A stretch of 64,000 nt of DNA from Adineta ricciae. Taxonomy: Eukaryota > Rotifera > Eurotatoria > Adinetida > Adinetidae. The translations under genes and the position numbers were made by a program. Shown here one piece after another: positions 23,301 through 36,024 of the stretch. The stretch spans positions 186,001-250,000 of the forward strand of contig CAJNOJ010000042.1 in assembly GCA_905250025.1 (NCBI GenBank), written 5' to 3'. The first letter of the stretch is position 1. Each line of letters begins with the position of its first letter. The notes under the pieces are model-generated. The model made no database searches, was not told the origin of the DNA, and saw only the letters and a program-made list of their open reading frames with translations.

Positions 23301-25607
23301 CAGAAGTTTCAAGATTTCAATCTGAATATTTTCAACCAACTTAAGATCATCTTTCAACTTTCGACATGCTGGTAGATAATTCAAATCTCGTTCCAAATCA
23401 TTCTAAACAACAGTCATTCTTATCGTCTTCATCAATTACAAGAAATATATTCACTTACGAAATTTAACTTCTTTGTCGACCAACCATCCGGAATAATCTG
23501 CTTGAGAACATCGCTATCTGGTGGTTTGATATCGATAAACAACGGCAATTTCACTCTGAGGAAAAAGATCGATTCCAATGCAAGTTTTCTCGTATCTTCA
23601 TGTTTGATTAATGAATGTAATAAGTACAAATATTGTTTTTGAGAATCAAATGTTAGTAGTATAGGTTCAAAAAAATAGAGAACATTTAACGAAAGAAATA
23701 ATTGAGTGAAAATTGATAATAAATCATTTGACTAAAGAAAAGAAGTGAATTAGTTTCAACCGGAAATCAATGCAAATGATTTTACTTCTAAAAATGCCCA
23801 GAAATAATCAAGACATAAACATAGTTCAATCTGCTCATCGTGAATAGACTCATGATTGAGTTTTAGGAGCATAGAAATCAGACATTGTTGAATAACGTAC
23901 GGCGAACCCTAGAGCAAAAGATTGTTTTTCATTAGAGCAGTTTGTGTAAAACGAATAAATTAAGTGAAAATTCGAAATTTAGCAATAATGTATGTTTTAT
24001 AGTATGTCGAGACGTGTGACCTTGGTAAAGAGTTTGTGTCAAGGTTGATCTCGAGTCGTTTTCCGTTGCTTCTTCGATTAAACAGACGTCAATCGGTTGA
24101 GAATCTCGTCATGAAATGAAAATTATTGCCCATAAATTTGTTTCCCTTCTCAATGCTGAGGTTCGATTCACAAAACGATCAAGGTTACCCCGTTCGTCAA
24201 GTGCATGTTTTTCAATAAATCCAGTCTGACTAAGGCAAGGAAAAGAAATCCATTATACACGCTTTTGCTTTTTCATCAATAAAATGTCATTAGTTCTGTT
24301 TGATAGAACTTCGATTATCGACAGACATCTTTCCTCGTGTTAACTAACCAGCAGTGGACAGAGACGTTCGATGATTTGTTGAGCGATGATCATTAGAACG
24401 GCTTCATTTTTGGAGTCGGATATAGTGCGAGGTTGTGGCAGCTAAAAACATAATTGAAAGTCATTCGAGGAGAAAATCTCCATGAAACGAACTTTTAATG
24501 CATTTGTCGTTTTGCTTGAACCATTGAATCTTTGGTATTTTGCAAAATGAATCATCTGTTGAAATGTATTGAACAAAAACTCAGCTTGGTCAATGTGTAG
24601 TTGGGGTTTTTCGTCAATGGGTAAATAACTCGCAGTCGGATGGCGAAATGGTGTGGCGCCAAAGTTGATTTTGATACGTTCATTTTGTGATAAAGATATC
24701 GCAGGAAAATAAGCAATACCTTTTCCGCAGGGTACATTTTCGAATGCAATTCCAAGATCAACACCATTTCTACAAGAGTTTTAGAACATATACTAAAGGA
24801 ATCTTTCGCTCTATTATCATTTACCGTTTGAATGAAATGGTTCCTTCATCACAATCAATTAAACATGATATGACATCTCCAGCTAGCCAAGGCTAAAATA
24901 GTTTTCAATAGAAGAAAATGGAGTCATTGATGTTTAGCGTGAATCTCACGTCGCCATATTTGGAATTTTGAACATTCCATTTTCTTATGCGTCCACCGTC
25001 GTAAGAGAACGAAGTCCAAGTATCGCCAACGCCGATTTCTTGTGAAAAATTGCATTTCAGTGTACACCAACCGAACTGCATGACGCCACGTGTTTCAAGT
25101 AAGACTTCATACTGCCATTTGCCACGAAAAACGCAAACATCGGCTCGAACAGTATTGAAACTAGCGATACCTGTGTACTAAACATAAATCGAATGATATC
25201 ATCGATTTATTTTCTGAAGATTTTCGAAATTTTACATCGTATCGTGTACATTGAACAATTCCAGTTGCTCCATGTACAATTAAACTTGTTGTCGGAGGTC
25301 CAATGCGATAATCTTCGTAGTCTAAATCGATCAGTTTTCAATATTTCACATGAAAAAAGATTGTTCTATTTACTAGATGGAGGATGAGGACAAGATGACG
25401 CAATGTCGGCTAGTTTGTTATCGAGATATTCTCCCACATCACTCAATTGATGTGGAAATGAATGTCTAAATCGATGAAAATGTCACTGTTTAGTTTCATC
25501 GATATTTCAACGTACCGATCATTCAAATTATCTTCATTGCCATATGGTTGCAGAGAGTTTGTAAAAATTTGCGTTAAGATATCGTAAACATTATGTGTTG
25601 CTGTCAT
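20332..25607 (-). CDS. RNF123: E3 ubiquitin-protein ligase RNF123 (KPC1) homologue
   Basis: A long multi-exon gene starting at the ATG ending at 25607 (MTATHNVYDILTQIF). The N-terminal third has a SPRY domain around 25170-24550: FRGKWQYEVLLETRGVMQFGW, GVGDTWTSFSYDGGRIRKWN, and AYFPAISLSQNERIKINFG, all typical of RNF123. The middle is a long helical region across many short exons (24500-20870). The C-terminus holds a C3HC4 RING (MCIICYSHQIQ, FRPCKHQACL, then CINTHFMTSNECFFCKTRI) at about 20610-20400. In mammals KPC1 with KPC2 ubiquitinates p27Kip1 in the cytoplasm and drives processing of NF-kB1 p105 to p50. Not every internal exon was joined, so small exons may be missed and the full frame was not checked. 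Confidence 0.88.
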
Positions 25608-26353
25608 GAAAATAATTCTTTCACTTTTCTTGATTCTAAATAGAACAGAAAAAATGAATCGAAAAGAATTTTTTCAAATACTAAATAAAACATGTCAAAA
25701 CAATTTTGTTCTCATGAACATCTATGAGATGAAGGGTATAAGCAAGGAATCAAATCATAATGAAGTCTTCGATCATATGCTTTTTCCTTTGTGTCAAACA
25801 CTGACATCTGTCGACGCGTACATTATATTGAATACGTGAAAAACTTTCTTTGCCAATAAATCGTTCAGTGATATAGATTATTACAGTCTATGAAATCGTA
25901 TTTAAGCAGATATTCATTAAGAAATCAACGGGTTTAGTGAAGAGAAAAGATATTTTCTTTCAAGAAGAACTCGTGTACAAATTAAGAACAGAATCGACTC
26001 AAAGATTATCGACACCCGTTCCCTAAGAAACTATACAGACGGTATGTTATTCGCAATCTATTTTACGATACATTTCTCGCATATTTTTACGTAACAAAGT
26101 ATGTTACTACATTCTACAAAGCAAGTCATTGTTACATCTATTGGTCGCACTAGCAGATGGAATAATAATGATTGATATTTACATATACGAGATTAAAGAT
26201 TATTTCAATCCATTAATACAGTGTATCAATCCTGTTGCTATTCATTAACATTGTGTTACTTAATAATTCACTCTTTGTTTGATATATGTGTGAGAATGTA
26301 GCACAAAGACAAATATAGAATATCAAACTAGATTTATGTTATTTTATTTTATT
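25608..26353. other. intergenic, no gene seen
   Basis: Spacer between the RNF123 start and the MOCS3 stop. A 77-codon plus-strand frame at 25606-25839 begins opposite the RNF123 start codon and has no family resemblance. Probably the RNF123 promoter and MOCS3 3' UTR. Confidence 0.45.
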
Positions 26354-27571
26354 TTAATATAACGGAAATGTTGGATCGATATCTGTATGCCAAGCTTGAA
26401 AACCACCTTCGAGATCCTTGAGTTTCTCGTCGATATTATCAATATCAGATAATAACTCTTTCAGTCGTCTTACAGCTATTTGAGAATCGTTTCCACGCCG
26501 GCAAACAATGACAATCTGATGATTGTTTTCGATATTTGATCGTAATTCAGTACGTAGTTGTTCATCATTCGTATTGTACAGAAGACGGTCCATGGGTAAA
26601 TGAAAGGAATCTTCAAATCGACCAATCTCGAGTTCATGTTCAGGTCGAACATCGATAATAAACGATGGAGATGAATGGGACAAATCGATTGCGGTAACAC
26701 GTTCTCGTCGAGAAAGAACATTCTTTCGACATGGTTGATCATTCGTACATTGACCAGCTGGCGGAGGTGCTGGCCGATCAACAATGCTTGGATTGGTTCC
26801 ACACACAGCACAGGTTGGTTGTCGATGACGTAATTTGATTGTTCGAAAACTCATCGATAGACCGTCGACAAGTAACATTCGATTGCATAGGACATCACCA
26901 ATTTTGGTTAAAAGTTTAATTGCTTCTAACGCTTGGAGACTTCCTAGTGTTCCACAAACAGGACCCAGTACACCAACATCTGAACACGTGGAAACTGTTT
27001 CAGCTGGTGGTGCTTGAGGATATAGACATCGATAACATGGTCCGTTCTTTTCCAAGTAATTCCAAACAGTCAGTTGTCCTTCGAATCGTATTACACTTGC
27101 TGATATAAGTGGTTTGTGTGAGAGAACACAGGCATCATTGATTAAATATCGTGTAATGACATTATCAGTACAGTCAAGAATTACATCATAGTGTTTAACT
27201 ATATCGAGAATATTTTCCGATGTTAATAGAAGATTGTAGGTATCGATCTTGAGAGAAGAGTTTATTTGCGAACAAGTTAACTGAGCAGATTCAACTTTAG
27301 TCTTGCCCACTGTCGATTCACGATGAATGATTTGTCGGTGAAGATTCGACATATCAACCTCGTCATGGTCAACTAAACCAAGCCGGCCGAGACCTGATGA
27401 AGCGAGATAGAGAGCAGCTGGTGATCCTAAACCACCGCAACCGATGATTAATGCAGAGGAATCTTTTAAACGTTCTTGTGCATGCACACCGAAATCAGAA
27501 AGAATCAGTTGACGAGAGTAACGTTGTACTTCTGCATTAGATAACGAATGATTTCGAACGATGTTAGTCAT
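26354..27571 (-). CDS. MOCS3: MOCS3/UBA4: E1-like adenylyltransferase and sulfurtransferase
   Basis: A single exon of 405 residues. The N-terminal ThiF/E1-like domain has the ATP-binding GCGGLGSP (44-51), the conserved DEVDMSNLHRQ, and the candidate catalytic Cys196 in TVSTCSDVG; paired cysteines (CYRC and CAVC) should bind zinc. The C-terminal rhodanese domain carries the active-site loop CRRGNDS with Cys357, matching CRLGNDS in human MOCS3. The protein activates the C-terminus of URM1 and MOCS2A by adenylation and loads them with sulfur, for thiolation of wobble uridine in tRNAs and for molybdopterin synthesis. It acts in the cytosol. All key residues appear present. No intron is needed; other housekeeping genes here have several. 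Confidence 0.95.
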   Translation of the reverse strand: MTNIVRNHSLSNAEVQRYSRQLILSDFGVHAQERLKDSSALIIGCGGLGSPAALYLASSGLGRLGLVDHDEVDMSNLHRQIIHRESTVGKTKVESAQLTCSQINSSLKIDTYNLLLTSENILDIVKHYDVILDCTDNVITRYLINDACVLSHKPLISASVIRFEGQLTVWNYLEKNGPCYRCLYPQAPPAETVSTCSDVGVLGPVCGTLGSLQALEAIKLLTKIGDVLCNRMLLVDGLSMSFRTIKLRHRQPTCAVCGTNPSIVDRPAPPPAGQCTNDQPCRKNVLSRRERVTAIDLSHSSPSFIIDVRPEHELEIGRFEDSFHLPMDRLLYNTNDEQLRTELRSNIENNHQIVIVCRRGNDSQIAVRRLKELLSDIDNIDEKLKDLEGGFQAWHTDIDPTFPLY

Positions 27572-28698
27572 CTGAAATTACAATCAGTTTTTCAACAGAT
27601 GATTCTCAGCGTACTTTTCCAATATAACTTTCTCATAAGTTTTATTTCATTGATCTCGCTAGTATGATTGAACTAATTATCAATTGAACAAAATGTAACT
27701 CTCGAACGGAAGAGAGGATTTGTGTGTGAGTGAAGGACATGTCATTGTTATGTTCTTCACCTTGAACTTTCAAGTGATTGCAATTTAAATCCAATTTAAC
27801 ATAAGAAGTAGAGTATACTGCAATGCAACGTAATCTTTTACATCCAATCAATGGTCGAACATTCGAACCATTCAAATTCAATGTCGACAGAGAGGGCTTT
27901 TACCCATCATTTCTTCGAATATTTTATTCAATTGATCAAACGAAAATTTCCTGGAAAAAAATGTCTTTTTATTTCATTTTCTTTTTCGATTTGTCATTAG
28001 ATGGTGCCACATATATCCTAGTCCACATCAACTTATCTCCTGTTCGCCAAACGCTTTCGATCTGAGTCATTGGAAAGAAAAAGAAAAGCAAAAAAGCACG
28101 CGCTCTACCTACACCCACGTTCAGTATTTATCACATTCAGCTCGATACGGATTCACCTGCATTGTCTTTTCTCGACTGGTAGATGCAATCAATATTCATC
28201 TCTGTTTAGATAATCATTTGATAACTTCACACATCACACGTAAATCCATATATAATTCTATTCGTTTTTCTTTTCTTTTCTGACAATCCCCACCCACTCA
28301 AGGTATAGTAATGTAGACATATCAAGTACCATTATTCAACAAACATTAGATATATACTATAGTATAGTTGAACCCACTTCTCACATTGATTGATATATTC
28401 AAAAGGTGGGAATTCTGATGACGTAACACCTGTCAAATATGTCCTTTGTGCTCAAGTAAAAAAAAGAGTTTGTGTGTACATATTGAACAACAAATTACAT
28501 CAATGTGTGATTTTCAATATGAATATTCAACTGTTCAATTTTTTTCTTCCATTCTTCGTTTAATACGACTCCACCCTTCGTTTTTTCCCTTCTCTTGCTC
28601 TCTATTCATCATATTCATTTGTAATATATACATATACACGTATAATTCTTTGGCTATTCTTATATTTGATTCAGATCATTTACATTTCAATTTAATCA
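27572..28698. other. intergenic, divergent promoter region of MOCS3 and SEC62
   Basis: Lies between divergently transcribed MOCS3 and SEC62 and so should contain both promoters. A pyrimidine-rich tract occurs at 28540-28620, ahead of the SEC62 start. A plus-strand frame at 27823-28065 has no recognisable features. Confidence 0.5.
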
Positions 28699-29918
28699 AT
28701 GTCGGACAATCGAAAAAAATCTCGACGTCGTCGATCGACTGACGAAGTACCTGAATTAACGCCGATCGAGAAATCTATTGCAAAACACCTTCGTTTTCAA
28801 TGTCCAACTAAGAAAGGGATGCTGATGGGTATGCAAGTTGTGTATTTCAACGGAACAAAAGCTGTGGAATGTCTTACGGAATCGAAATGGTCATCGATAA
28901 GCACTAAAGCATTAGCTGGTGAATCAACTAAAGATAGTAAACATCCTGTTTGCTTTTCATCGAAGCACGATGCTGTACAGGTAAACTCGAAAGACAAAAC
29001 TTTCATTGAATTTCACATAAAGAAACTTTGGAATATTCTTAGATGCTCCGCAAATTTTTGGACAGTGAACTGTTTCGTCGAGTAGTTAAAGTTTATAAGG
29101 AAGACAAGTCTTCCTCTGAGCAAACGTCATCGAATACCGCCGGTGATACATCTCAATCCAATACACCTCGCGCTGTGAGACAACGGAAAGCGAAAACAAC
29201 TACGGCAGAATCAGCAACTAAAGACGAAGACACGAAAGAAAAAGATAAAGCAAAAAAGAAAAAGTTCAAATTCGAATTGCACGACGATCAATTGTTCGTT
29301 GATTCCCCGAATGAATTCTACGTTTGGATTTACTCTCCAACAACAATTAAACAATACGTCATGGGTGCTTTACTCGTTATCGGCTGTATTGGTGTTTGTC
29401 TGTTTCCACTATGGCCTACTGAAGTGCGCACTGGAGTGTATTATCTATCCATGGTACTGGCCAGTTTGCTTGGTGTCTTGTTATCCTTGGCTGTTTTTAA
29501 ATATATTCTATTTGCCGGTGTTTGGCTTTTGACATTAGGTAAAATTAAATTCTGGTTGTTACCAAATTTAACCGAAGATGTGGGATTTTTCGAATCATTT
29601 GTTCCATTATACACGTTAAATGCACCGACAAAACAGAAGACGAGCAGAAAAGCAAATGAGAGCAAGAACGATAATGATAACGACGATGAGGAAGACAAAC
29701 CGACGAATAAAAAGGAAAGTTTAAATGAAGATAACAAACAAACGCAAGAACCGAACGTTACCACTCAAGCTGAAAGTGACCACGATGATGAAGAAGACAA
29801 AGAAAAATCCAGTAACCGGTCAAGCTCGATCAGTGAAAGTGAAGATGGTACTAAACCCGCCAAATCCTCCGATGAAGATTTCGAAGTTCTTTCCAAAGAT
29901 GAATTAGAAACGAAATAA
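28699..29918 (+). CDS. SEC62: translocation protein SEC62
   Basis: Two exons, 28699-28980 and 29043-29918, join in phase 0 across a 62-base intron to give 385 residues (human SEC62 has 399). SEC62 partners SEC61 and SEC63 in the endoplasmic reticulum membrane for post-translational import. The cytosolic N-terminal domain includes the conserved LRFQCPTKKGMLMGMQVVYF and FLDSELFRRVVKVYKE. A Lys-rich linker leads to FVWIY-like sequence and two hydrophobic segments at about residues 200-218 and 226-260. The C-terminal tail is strongly acidic and charged (NDNDDEEDKPTNKKES), as in other animals, where it contributes to LC3 and SEC63 contacts. The start is the first ATG after the pyrimidine-rich leader and fits the family N-terminus. 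Confidence 0.93.
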
Positions 29919-31666
29919 TCTATTGCACTCTCTCCGCACACGCTTACACGATGTTCTTTTCCTTTTCTTTTTCAACTCATGCAATAGATATCTATACATA
30001 TTACACATTTGACGACGTCTTTGTCCTGCCTTCATTTCGTTTCATTTCATTCATTCTTCTTCTTTTTCTTCTGTTTGTTTCCTCAAGTTGAACAGTGTGC
30101 GGGGCGATTAGTTTGATTTTTCTGGCTATTTCATTCTAGCAACATCTTTTATATTGCTCTGTCCGTAATAAGAATCGAGAGAGACAGAGAGAGCGAGAAA
30201 AGCGTGTTTTCCGATCTGACTTTTGTCTTCTACTTTGGGTGCGAGAAAATCCAGAATATTCTTGATTGTTTTTGATTAATAGAAAATAACATCATCTGTC
30301 TATTGTTTAAATTTGTTTTTCTTTTGTTCCTGTACACATTTATCTCAAACATCAGGTCTTCACTATACATATATATATACTTACATATATACATACTATT
30401 GTTATTTCCCTGGCATATGTTAATCGGTATTTCTTATCTCTTCCGAAGAAACAAAGAGCGTTCGTCACTCACTTTTCTTGTCCTTCTTCTTGCGTCATTG
30501 TTTTTGGTGATATTTATACACGCACACATATTCGATTTTATTCTGTTTAAAAAAGCCGAAAGAAAAATTTTCATCTTTATCGATCGAATAATAAACAAAA
30601 GATAAATCATCATGCATGCATTATTACAAAGTCAATGTATAATTTAACCTTGAGCATCATTGAAATCTACTACTATACTGATGTCTTTTGCAATCGTTTG
30701 AATCTCTCGGTAAGATTGCGCTCGATGAAAAGGCTTGACTTGTTTATATTAGTCGGTATCGAAATGTCATTTATTGGGAAGAAAATACATACAAAAAAAA
30801 GAACAACACAGATATGAAGGTTATTTCAGTCACTGAAGAGAATATCTACTCTTTGAACGTTCAAATGATTTTTTTTATCATCTCTCATGCTGACTTATTT
30901 CCGATGTCTCTTCGTATATCGTTGCTCTAAACAATATTTTAGTGATTCTCATTTTTCTTGCAAGCGAGATAAGAAGCAATCGACGGAAATTCACCATTGC
31001 TGTTTGTTTAACACAAGTAGGATAAGAGGAATTCGAGCTGAAAGTGTGAAAATACTTGAACATTTCGAGAGTCACGTATTTATATATGCACACTGTATGA
31101 ACATCAATTCAAGACTTACAGTTACTGATAAGAACATCTAGAGACTGTTGGCAATTAGGTTTCATAGCAACACAATTAATGATGGTTTTTTATCATCAAT
31201 CAAAAGCTCGAACTTGTCTATATCAATATATCTGTTGTAGACAACGCGTCTTGGACAAGTCAGACAATATAATTAGTAAATTGAAAGTTGTCATTGTGAT
31301 TGTCCTTGTTCCAGTCTGATCATCGTATCAAGATATTGTGGAATCGCCGGCAGAATCAGGCACACCATGAAGGACATCTATCGACTTCACTCTACTATTC
31401 CATCCAATAAAGGTTCTTCAGTAAATTTGCATTACTGTGTAAATATATCAATGTGTATGTGCATTGCGAGTGGCGTAGAAGGGCATCGTCTTTGTATTTC
31501 AAGAAAGCGTACGGGAGGAACATAGCAATCGTTTATACTCGATGTACTCTCCACGTCTATCCCTAGCTTTTGCTTTTACCTGTATGAAATATCACTGATC
31601 TATCTCGTGTTATATTTTAGAACTACTTTACCGACTTCAAGCGATAATTTATCTCGAACAAAAATC
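29919..31666. other. intergenic, no gene seen
   Basis: SEC62 3' UTR and the promoter of the TMEM14 gene. Contains GA-rich (30178-30200) and (TA)n (30368-30390) microsatellites. Short open frames here are rich in Phe, Ile and Lys from biased composition and are not supported. Confidence 0.45.
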
Positions 31667-32137
31667 ATGACTGATCAATTAGGTATTGCTTACGGAGGTG
31701 CTTTAGGTATGTAATGACAAACGAAATAAAAACTAATATGCTAATGCTGGTTTTTCTTAGTTGTCGGCGGTCTTCTCGGTTATCTTCGAGGTGCCAGTAT
31801 CATCTCTCTTTTCTTAGGTATGTGAAAACATTTTATAAAAACTCACTGGAAAATGATCCCTTCAATTTAGGTGTCGTTTTGGGCGCTTGGACTATTTACA
31901 ATGCCACTCGTCCTAGCCGACAAAATAACATTGCTAACTTGGCAGTAAGTGTCGCCTTCAACGGCAACGTTCATGAAGCCTCAAATGAAAACTTTAAATA
32001 TCTTGTTTTAGATTGCTGTGGTTCTCGGTGTTGTTATGTTAATACGTTTCTTAATTTCTGGTAAAGTATTTCCAGCACTTGTTATTGTGGTTTTATCTGC
32101 TGGTCAAGTGTATCGCAATATGAAATATCTTAAATGA
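31667..32137 (+). CDS. TMEM14-family mitochondrial membrane protein
   Basis: Four short exons (31667-31706, 31761-31817, 31871-31944, 32012-32137) sum to 297 bases, an exact 98-residue frame. Family signs: MTDQLGIAYGGAL at the start, the GGLLGYLRGASIISL segment, GAWTIYNATRPSRQNN, RFLISGKVFPA near the end. Four hydrophobic helices fill nearly the whole chain. TMEM14C in mammals sits in the mitochondrial inner membrane and helps protoporphyrinogen IX reach the matrix for heme synthesis; TMEM14A is linked to apoptosis. Which subfamily this represents cannot be settled by eye. The tiny first exon (40 bases) is easily missed by gene finders. Confidence 0.88.
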
Positions 32138-33968
32138 AACCGATCAGAACAAAACACATCTGTGTGTAAAATATTGAACTTGTTTCTCTTCCTTCTATAT
32201 AATCTGGCTGGTTATTCGTTTTATATTTTCTTGGTTCTTGACTATTACTACTAGTCTTCTACTTGATTAACTTCTTTTCTCACATAGACGCATGTGTAAC
32301 TATGTTGTCTTCGGTTATATTCTTGTATCATCTTTATCGCTTCTCTTCCGAAAACAAAATCAAGCTATTTTCTTGTGTTGTATCCGCTTTTGACTATTTG
32401 ATGAAAAAACTGAAAAGCATTTATTTAGGTTTGTTTGATATCACGTCTTCTCTAGTGCAATAAAGTGACTTTACTGAACGTATGAAGTTGATAGTCTTGC
32501 GCTGTCCGGAGTGAAAGTCGAGAAATCAAACAAGATATCGAATTTCCGTCTAAAAAAATATTGCAATTAATAGTTCTTCGGATTTTGTGCGTATGCGAAG
32601 AGGAAAAAATCGTTTTTGGATACTTAGAGCTATGGCAAATAATCACGATCATTTAGTCGAATTGTCAAAACACATGGATGATGAGGTTCAAATCTGCACT
32701 AAAGTGATGAATAACCAATTAATATAACTTTCGTTCTTCTGACTCATTCTGGAGAAACTTTTCACCTGATTAGTGCATTGATTGAATCAACCATCGAAAG
32801 TTTTCTTTTCTCACTCTACTAAACTGCAATACTGTTGAACAATTTACAAGAAATGAATTCAGCGGTGGTGAGTGTCTTCTTCAATTTACGTACAGAAAAG
32901 TGCATGATCTTAGCGTTTTCCAACATTATTGTTTTTTCGCCAAGATTTATTGTTTTCTGCAAGTGTAGGCCGTCTCAGATTGATATATCCATCTTCTCTT
33001 ACGTTTGCTCGGTATCTAATTATCTCGCGTTATCCATATTTTCTTACGATACACGATGCAGATAATCTATCACACACATACAATTTTCATTTTAAGATTG
33101 TAAACATGAGGAAAAAAATTTCATGCGGAAATTCGCAAATCTAACGTCAGTAATAATCATACCACTGATCCAGGCATTCGGTTCTCTAGATTGTAACTTT
33201 GAATGATATAAATGGGAGAACATCAATCAGATAGCATTTCACAATGGGATAATCGACAAGGAGTATAGAACTTCGATGCTATTGGTTTATAACTATCTCA
33301 ACAACGCACGATGAGCATTAGGTGTATTGATAGCTAGTTGATAAGATCAATACTGTACGTGATATATATATACATACATACGCATGATGTTTTCCATTCA
33401 TCAATTGCAATACATTGTGCTTAGCTGCTTATTCCCTTCATTATGTCAAAGACCTTCGAACCGTCGAAAATAAGTTCAATACTGCCAAATCGAATCATGA
33501 AAAGTAAGATAAGTGCTCTGATTTTGTTATTCACCGCACATTCTTTTTATTGACAGTGACGAATATCACTGCGCAGATGAATATGTAAGACCAAAAAAGA
33601 AAGATTGTAAATTCAAAGCAGAGGCGTCATCTTTTCATTCTTTTGATATCGTTATCACTAGAATACAGCGCATGACATTCAACCTACTCTCTTCTTTTCT
33701 CTTAAATTTATTCATAATTCGATAGCTTTCTATGTAAAAACGAGCGATTTCTAGAAAAGTGCTTTCGATGTATCCATCGACCGCAGACAAATATATAAAT
33801 ATAAGAGAAAGAAATGGATATTCACTATTCTTTATTATTCGAAATAAAAGATATTCGTCTGCAATAAACAGCTGTCACATTGCCTTGACGCGTTTAAAGG
33901 AAAAAGGCAGATAAGCGACGCAACAAGAAAATTTCGTCATTTTATACAATAATATCTATCTAGAACCC
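32138..33968. other. intergenic, no supported gene
   Basis: About 1.8 kb between two plus-strand genes. A possible micro-gene starts near 33442 (MSKTFEPSKISSILPNRIMK) and could splice to a second exon after 33557, ending within about 30 codons, but I cannot support it from family resemblance. A (TA)n run sits near 33362-33380. Confidence 0.35.
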
Positions 33969-34940
33969 ATGAGTAGCACACCAATCCGTAATACAAACGC
34001 TCGTGCTCATTATAAAGTAACAAGAACAGTAACAGGCCCCGATGGAAAGACAAATACGGAAACGATCGAGATGTACGATGACGATGCGGTCAAGGTAAGT
34101 ACGCTAATGCATAGTAATAGATACGATGAGATTATCATTGTCATTTGTTCATCTTCGATTACAGTTCATGCATAATTTACGTTTGAACCGGGACGAAGTT
34201 CCGGATTTTGATCGATTCGGTTTTCGTCCATTATCCGATCCGACTAATCTTCCGCCATTGGAATCACGTCATAATCAGCATCATCGAAGTATTCAATCAT
34301 CGAAACCAATACCCGTACGATCGTCATCATCCTCGTCATCGCCATTTTCAGTTGCACCAATCACACCAACACCGCCGAAACGTTCATCGGCTCCTCAAAG
34401 CAACAATGAATTTGTTCGCGAAGCATTACAAGCTCATAATGATTTACGACGACGTCATGGCATCGAAGTACTGAAATTAAACGATGATCTATGCAGATTA
34501 GCTCAACAATGGGGTACAGAACCTTAAATGATGTGTATCTCTTAAAAAAAGATCTTTCTTTTAGCTAACCATCTGGCATCAACTGGAACACTTGTACATA
34601 GTAAGACTAAATACCGAAATGTAAATGTTGGCGAAAATCTTCGTTGTCAGTCGTGGCCAATCACAGGTGAGTTCTTTTCGTTCCATCAAACAGTTGCTTA
34701 TATCTTAATACAGGCCAAAAAATGACGCAATCGTGGTACGATGAAAATACTAAATACGATTATCGTAACCCTTCCTATCAACCAGGCACCGGTCATTTTA
34801 CGCAAGTCGTATGGAAAGGGTCACAGGAAGTGGGTTTCGCCCAAGCACAAGGTACATCGATGATCTATGCAGTCGCAATGTATTATCCACCTGGAAATTA
34901 TGTGGGCGAGTTCGATCGAAATGTATTTCCTCCACGTTAA
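33969..34940 (+). CDS. intracellular CAP-superfamily protein (GAPR-1/GLIPR2-like)
   Basis: Four exons (33969-34094, 34165-34513, 34565-34666, 34714-34940) give 804 bases and 267 residues. Residues 1-140 are Ser/Pro-rich and low complexity, with no signal peptide. The CAP domain follows: EALQAHNDLRRRHGIEVLKL, GENLR, the CAP1 signature GHFTQVVWKGSQEVGFAQ and the CAP2-like YYPPGNYVGEF. His and Glu residues of the central cavity (AHND, GENL, GHFT) are kept. The absence of a signal peptide and of the disulfide-rich hinge places it with GAPR-1, a Golgi membrane-associated, lipid-binding protein, rather than secreted venom-allergen or CRISP types. GAPR-1 is usually about 154 residues, so the disordered N-terminal extension is unusual. 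It ends 52 bases from the stop of the convergent BET1-like gene. Confidence 0.87.
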
Positions 34941-34992
34941 AACTTTCTTGTTTACTACAAAACATTTAACGCACTTTTTCGATGTTTTATTC

Positions 34993-35292
34993 TTATTTTA
35001 CAAGAATATAAATGATCAAAAATACAAACAACGAGAACAAAATAAGATAATAGTAAAGTTTCCAACTACCAGTTCGAGAAATTAGTTTCACACGGCGTTG
35101 AACTTGACCCACACGATTCGTCAACAAACTCATCAGATCTGAATGACCTGACAATTCTGCTGTTGAACGTTTTGTTTCATCATTTATTGCTATCACAATA
35201 TTTTTGAGTCGTTTTACTTTGGTACAAAGTTGGTTCGTCCGTTGATCATTCTGCTCTTCTATCCACGAATCAGTGCTATACTTTGAATACAT
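34993..35292 (-). CDS. BET1: BET1-type Qc-SNARE
   Basis: An uninterrupted 99-residue frame when started at the methionine at 35292. The SNARE coiled coil covers about residues 12-75 (EEQNDQRTNQLCTKVKRLKN onward), followed by a C-terminal anchor whose LFSLFVFLIIYILVK is almost the same as the tail anchor of animal BET1. BET1 acts in ER-to-Golgi vesicle fusion with SEC22, membrin and syntaxin 5. Human BET1 has 118 residues, so some N-terminal residues may lie in an upstream exon that I did not find. The frame extends upstream to 35379, but that extra sequence does not look like BET1. It is convergent with the CAP gene. Confidence 0.83.
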   Translation of the reverse strand: MYSKYSTDSWIEEQNDQRTNQLCTKVKRLKNIVIAINDETKRSTAELSGHSDLMSLLTNRVGQVQRRVKLISRTGSWKLYYYLILFSLFVFLIIYILVK

Positions 35293-36024
35293 ATTTGAAA
35301 TATGCTCATTTCCTATTGCAACATTATAAGTTATGAGACACGTCACACATGCCACGTTCGTGTTCTTTTTCCTCTCCAATGATTCATTATTACAAAATCA
35401 TTTTTATTACAATAAGCTCTCTCTTTCAATTTCATAGAATAAGAGAATGATAACAAGAAAGGAGAAAAACAGAAAAAACGAAAATGTAAGCACACATCGA
35501 ACAACAAATAATTGTAGTAGTAATTGATTATTGTCATAAGTAATAGTAATAGTAATAGCACAAAAGAAAAATGAAATTCGAAAGAGAGTGCTCGTTCGAG
35601 TAAGAAACAAAAGAAAACGCATCGAAAGAAAGAAAAGAAAACAGGTAACGCTGTACAAGAAGAGCACACGAATGAGAACACATGGCTGTGATCATTTAGC
35701 TTTTGCTCTTTTTTGTCTTCTTCTTTAAAACAAGTATCATCACAACACTGAACAGACGACCAAGAAACAAATATGAAATTCACAAACAAAAAAAACAACA
35801 ACATATATTTTGCATGTTTAGTTATCGTTTTTTACAATCTGGTTGAAAAATGAGGAATGTCATGGGGCTGACCAGCAGCATGGGTCGAAGAGTGAGAAGA
35901 TTTTTAGCTTTTTTTACTGTTCACAAAAGTAACAAAGGACGGATGATCACAACTGTCAAGAGGACGAGAGAGATTTTTGCTTTCGAGTCATTCAGAATGA
36001 AATAAGAAAGAAAGTACAATGAGA
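35293..36024. other. intergenic, no gene seen
   Basis: Presumed promoter of the BET1-like gene and 3' UTR of neurabin. Minus-strand frames are long here only because of Phe/Leu-rich translation of A/G-rich DNA. A short missing 5' exon of BET1 could be present. Confidence 0.4.

Noticed and set aside
33442..33583. Possible two-exon micro-gene starting MSKTFEPSKISS
   Set aside because: A GTAAGA donor and an acceptor exist, but the product would be about 30 residues with no support.
35343..35804. 153-codon minus-strand frame upstream of the BET1-like gene
   Set aside because: Phe/Leu/Ser-rich from A/G-rich DNA; does not resemble a SNARE N-terminus.
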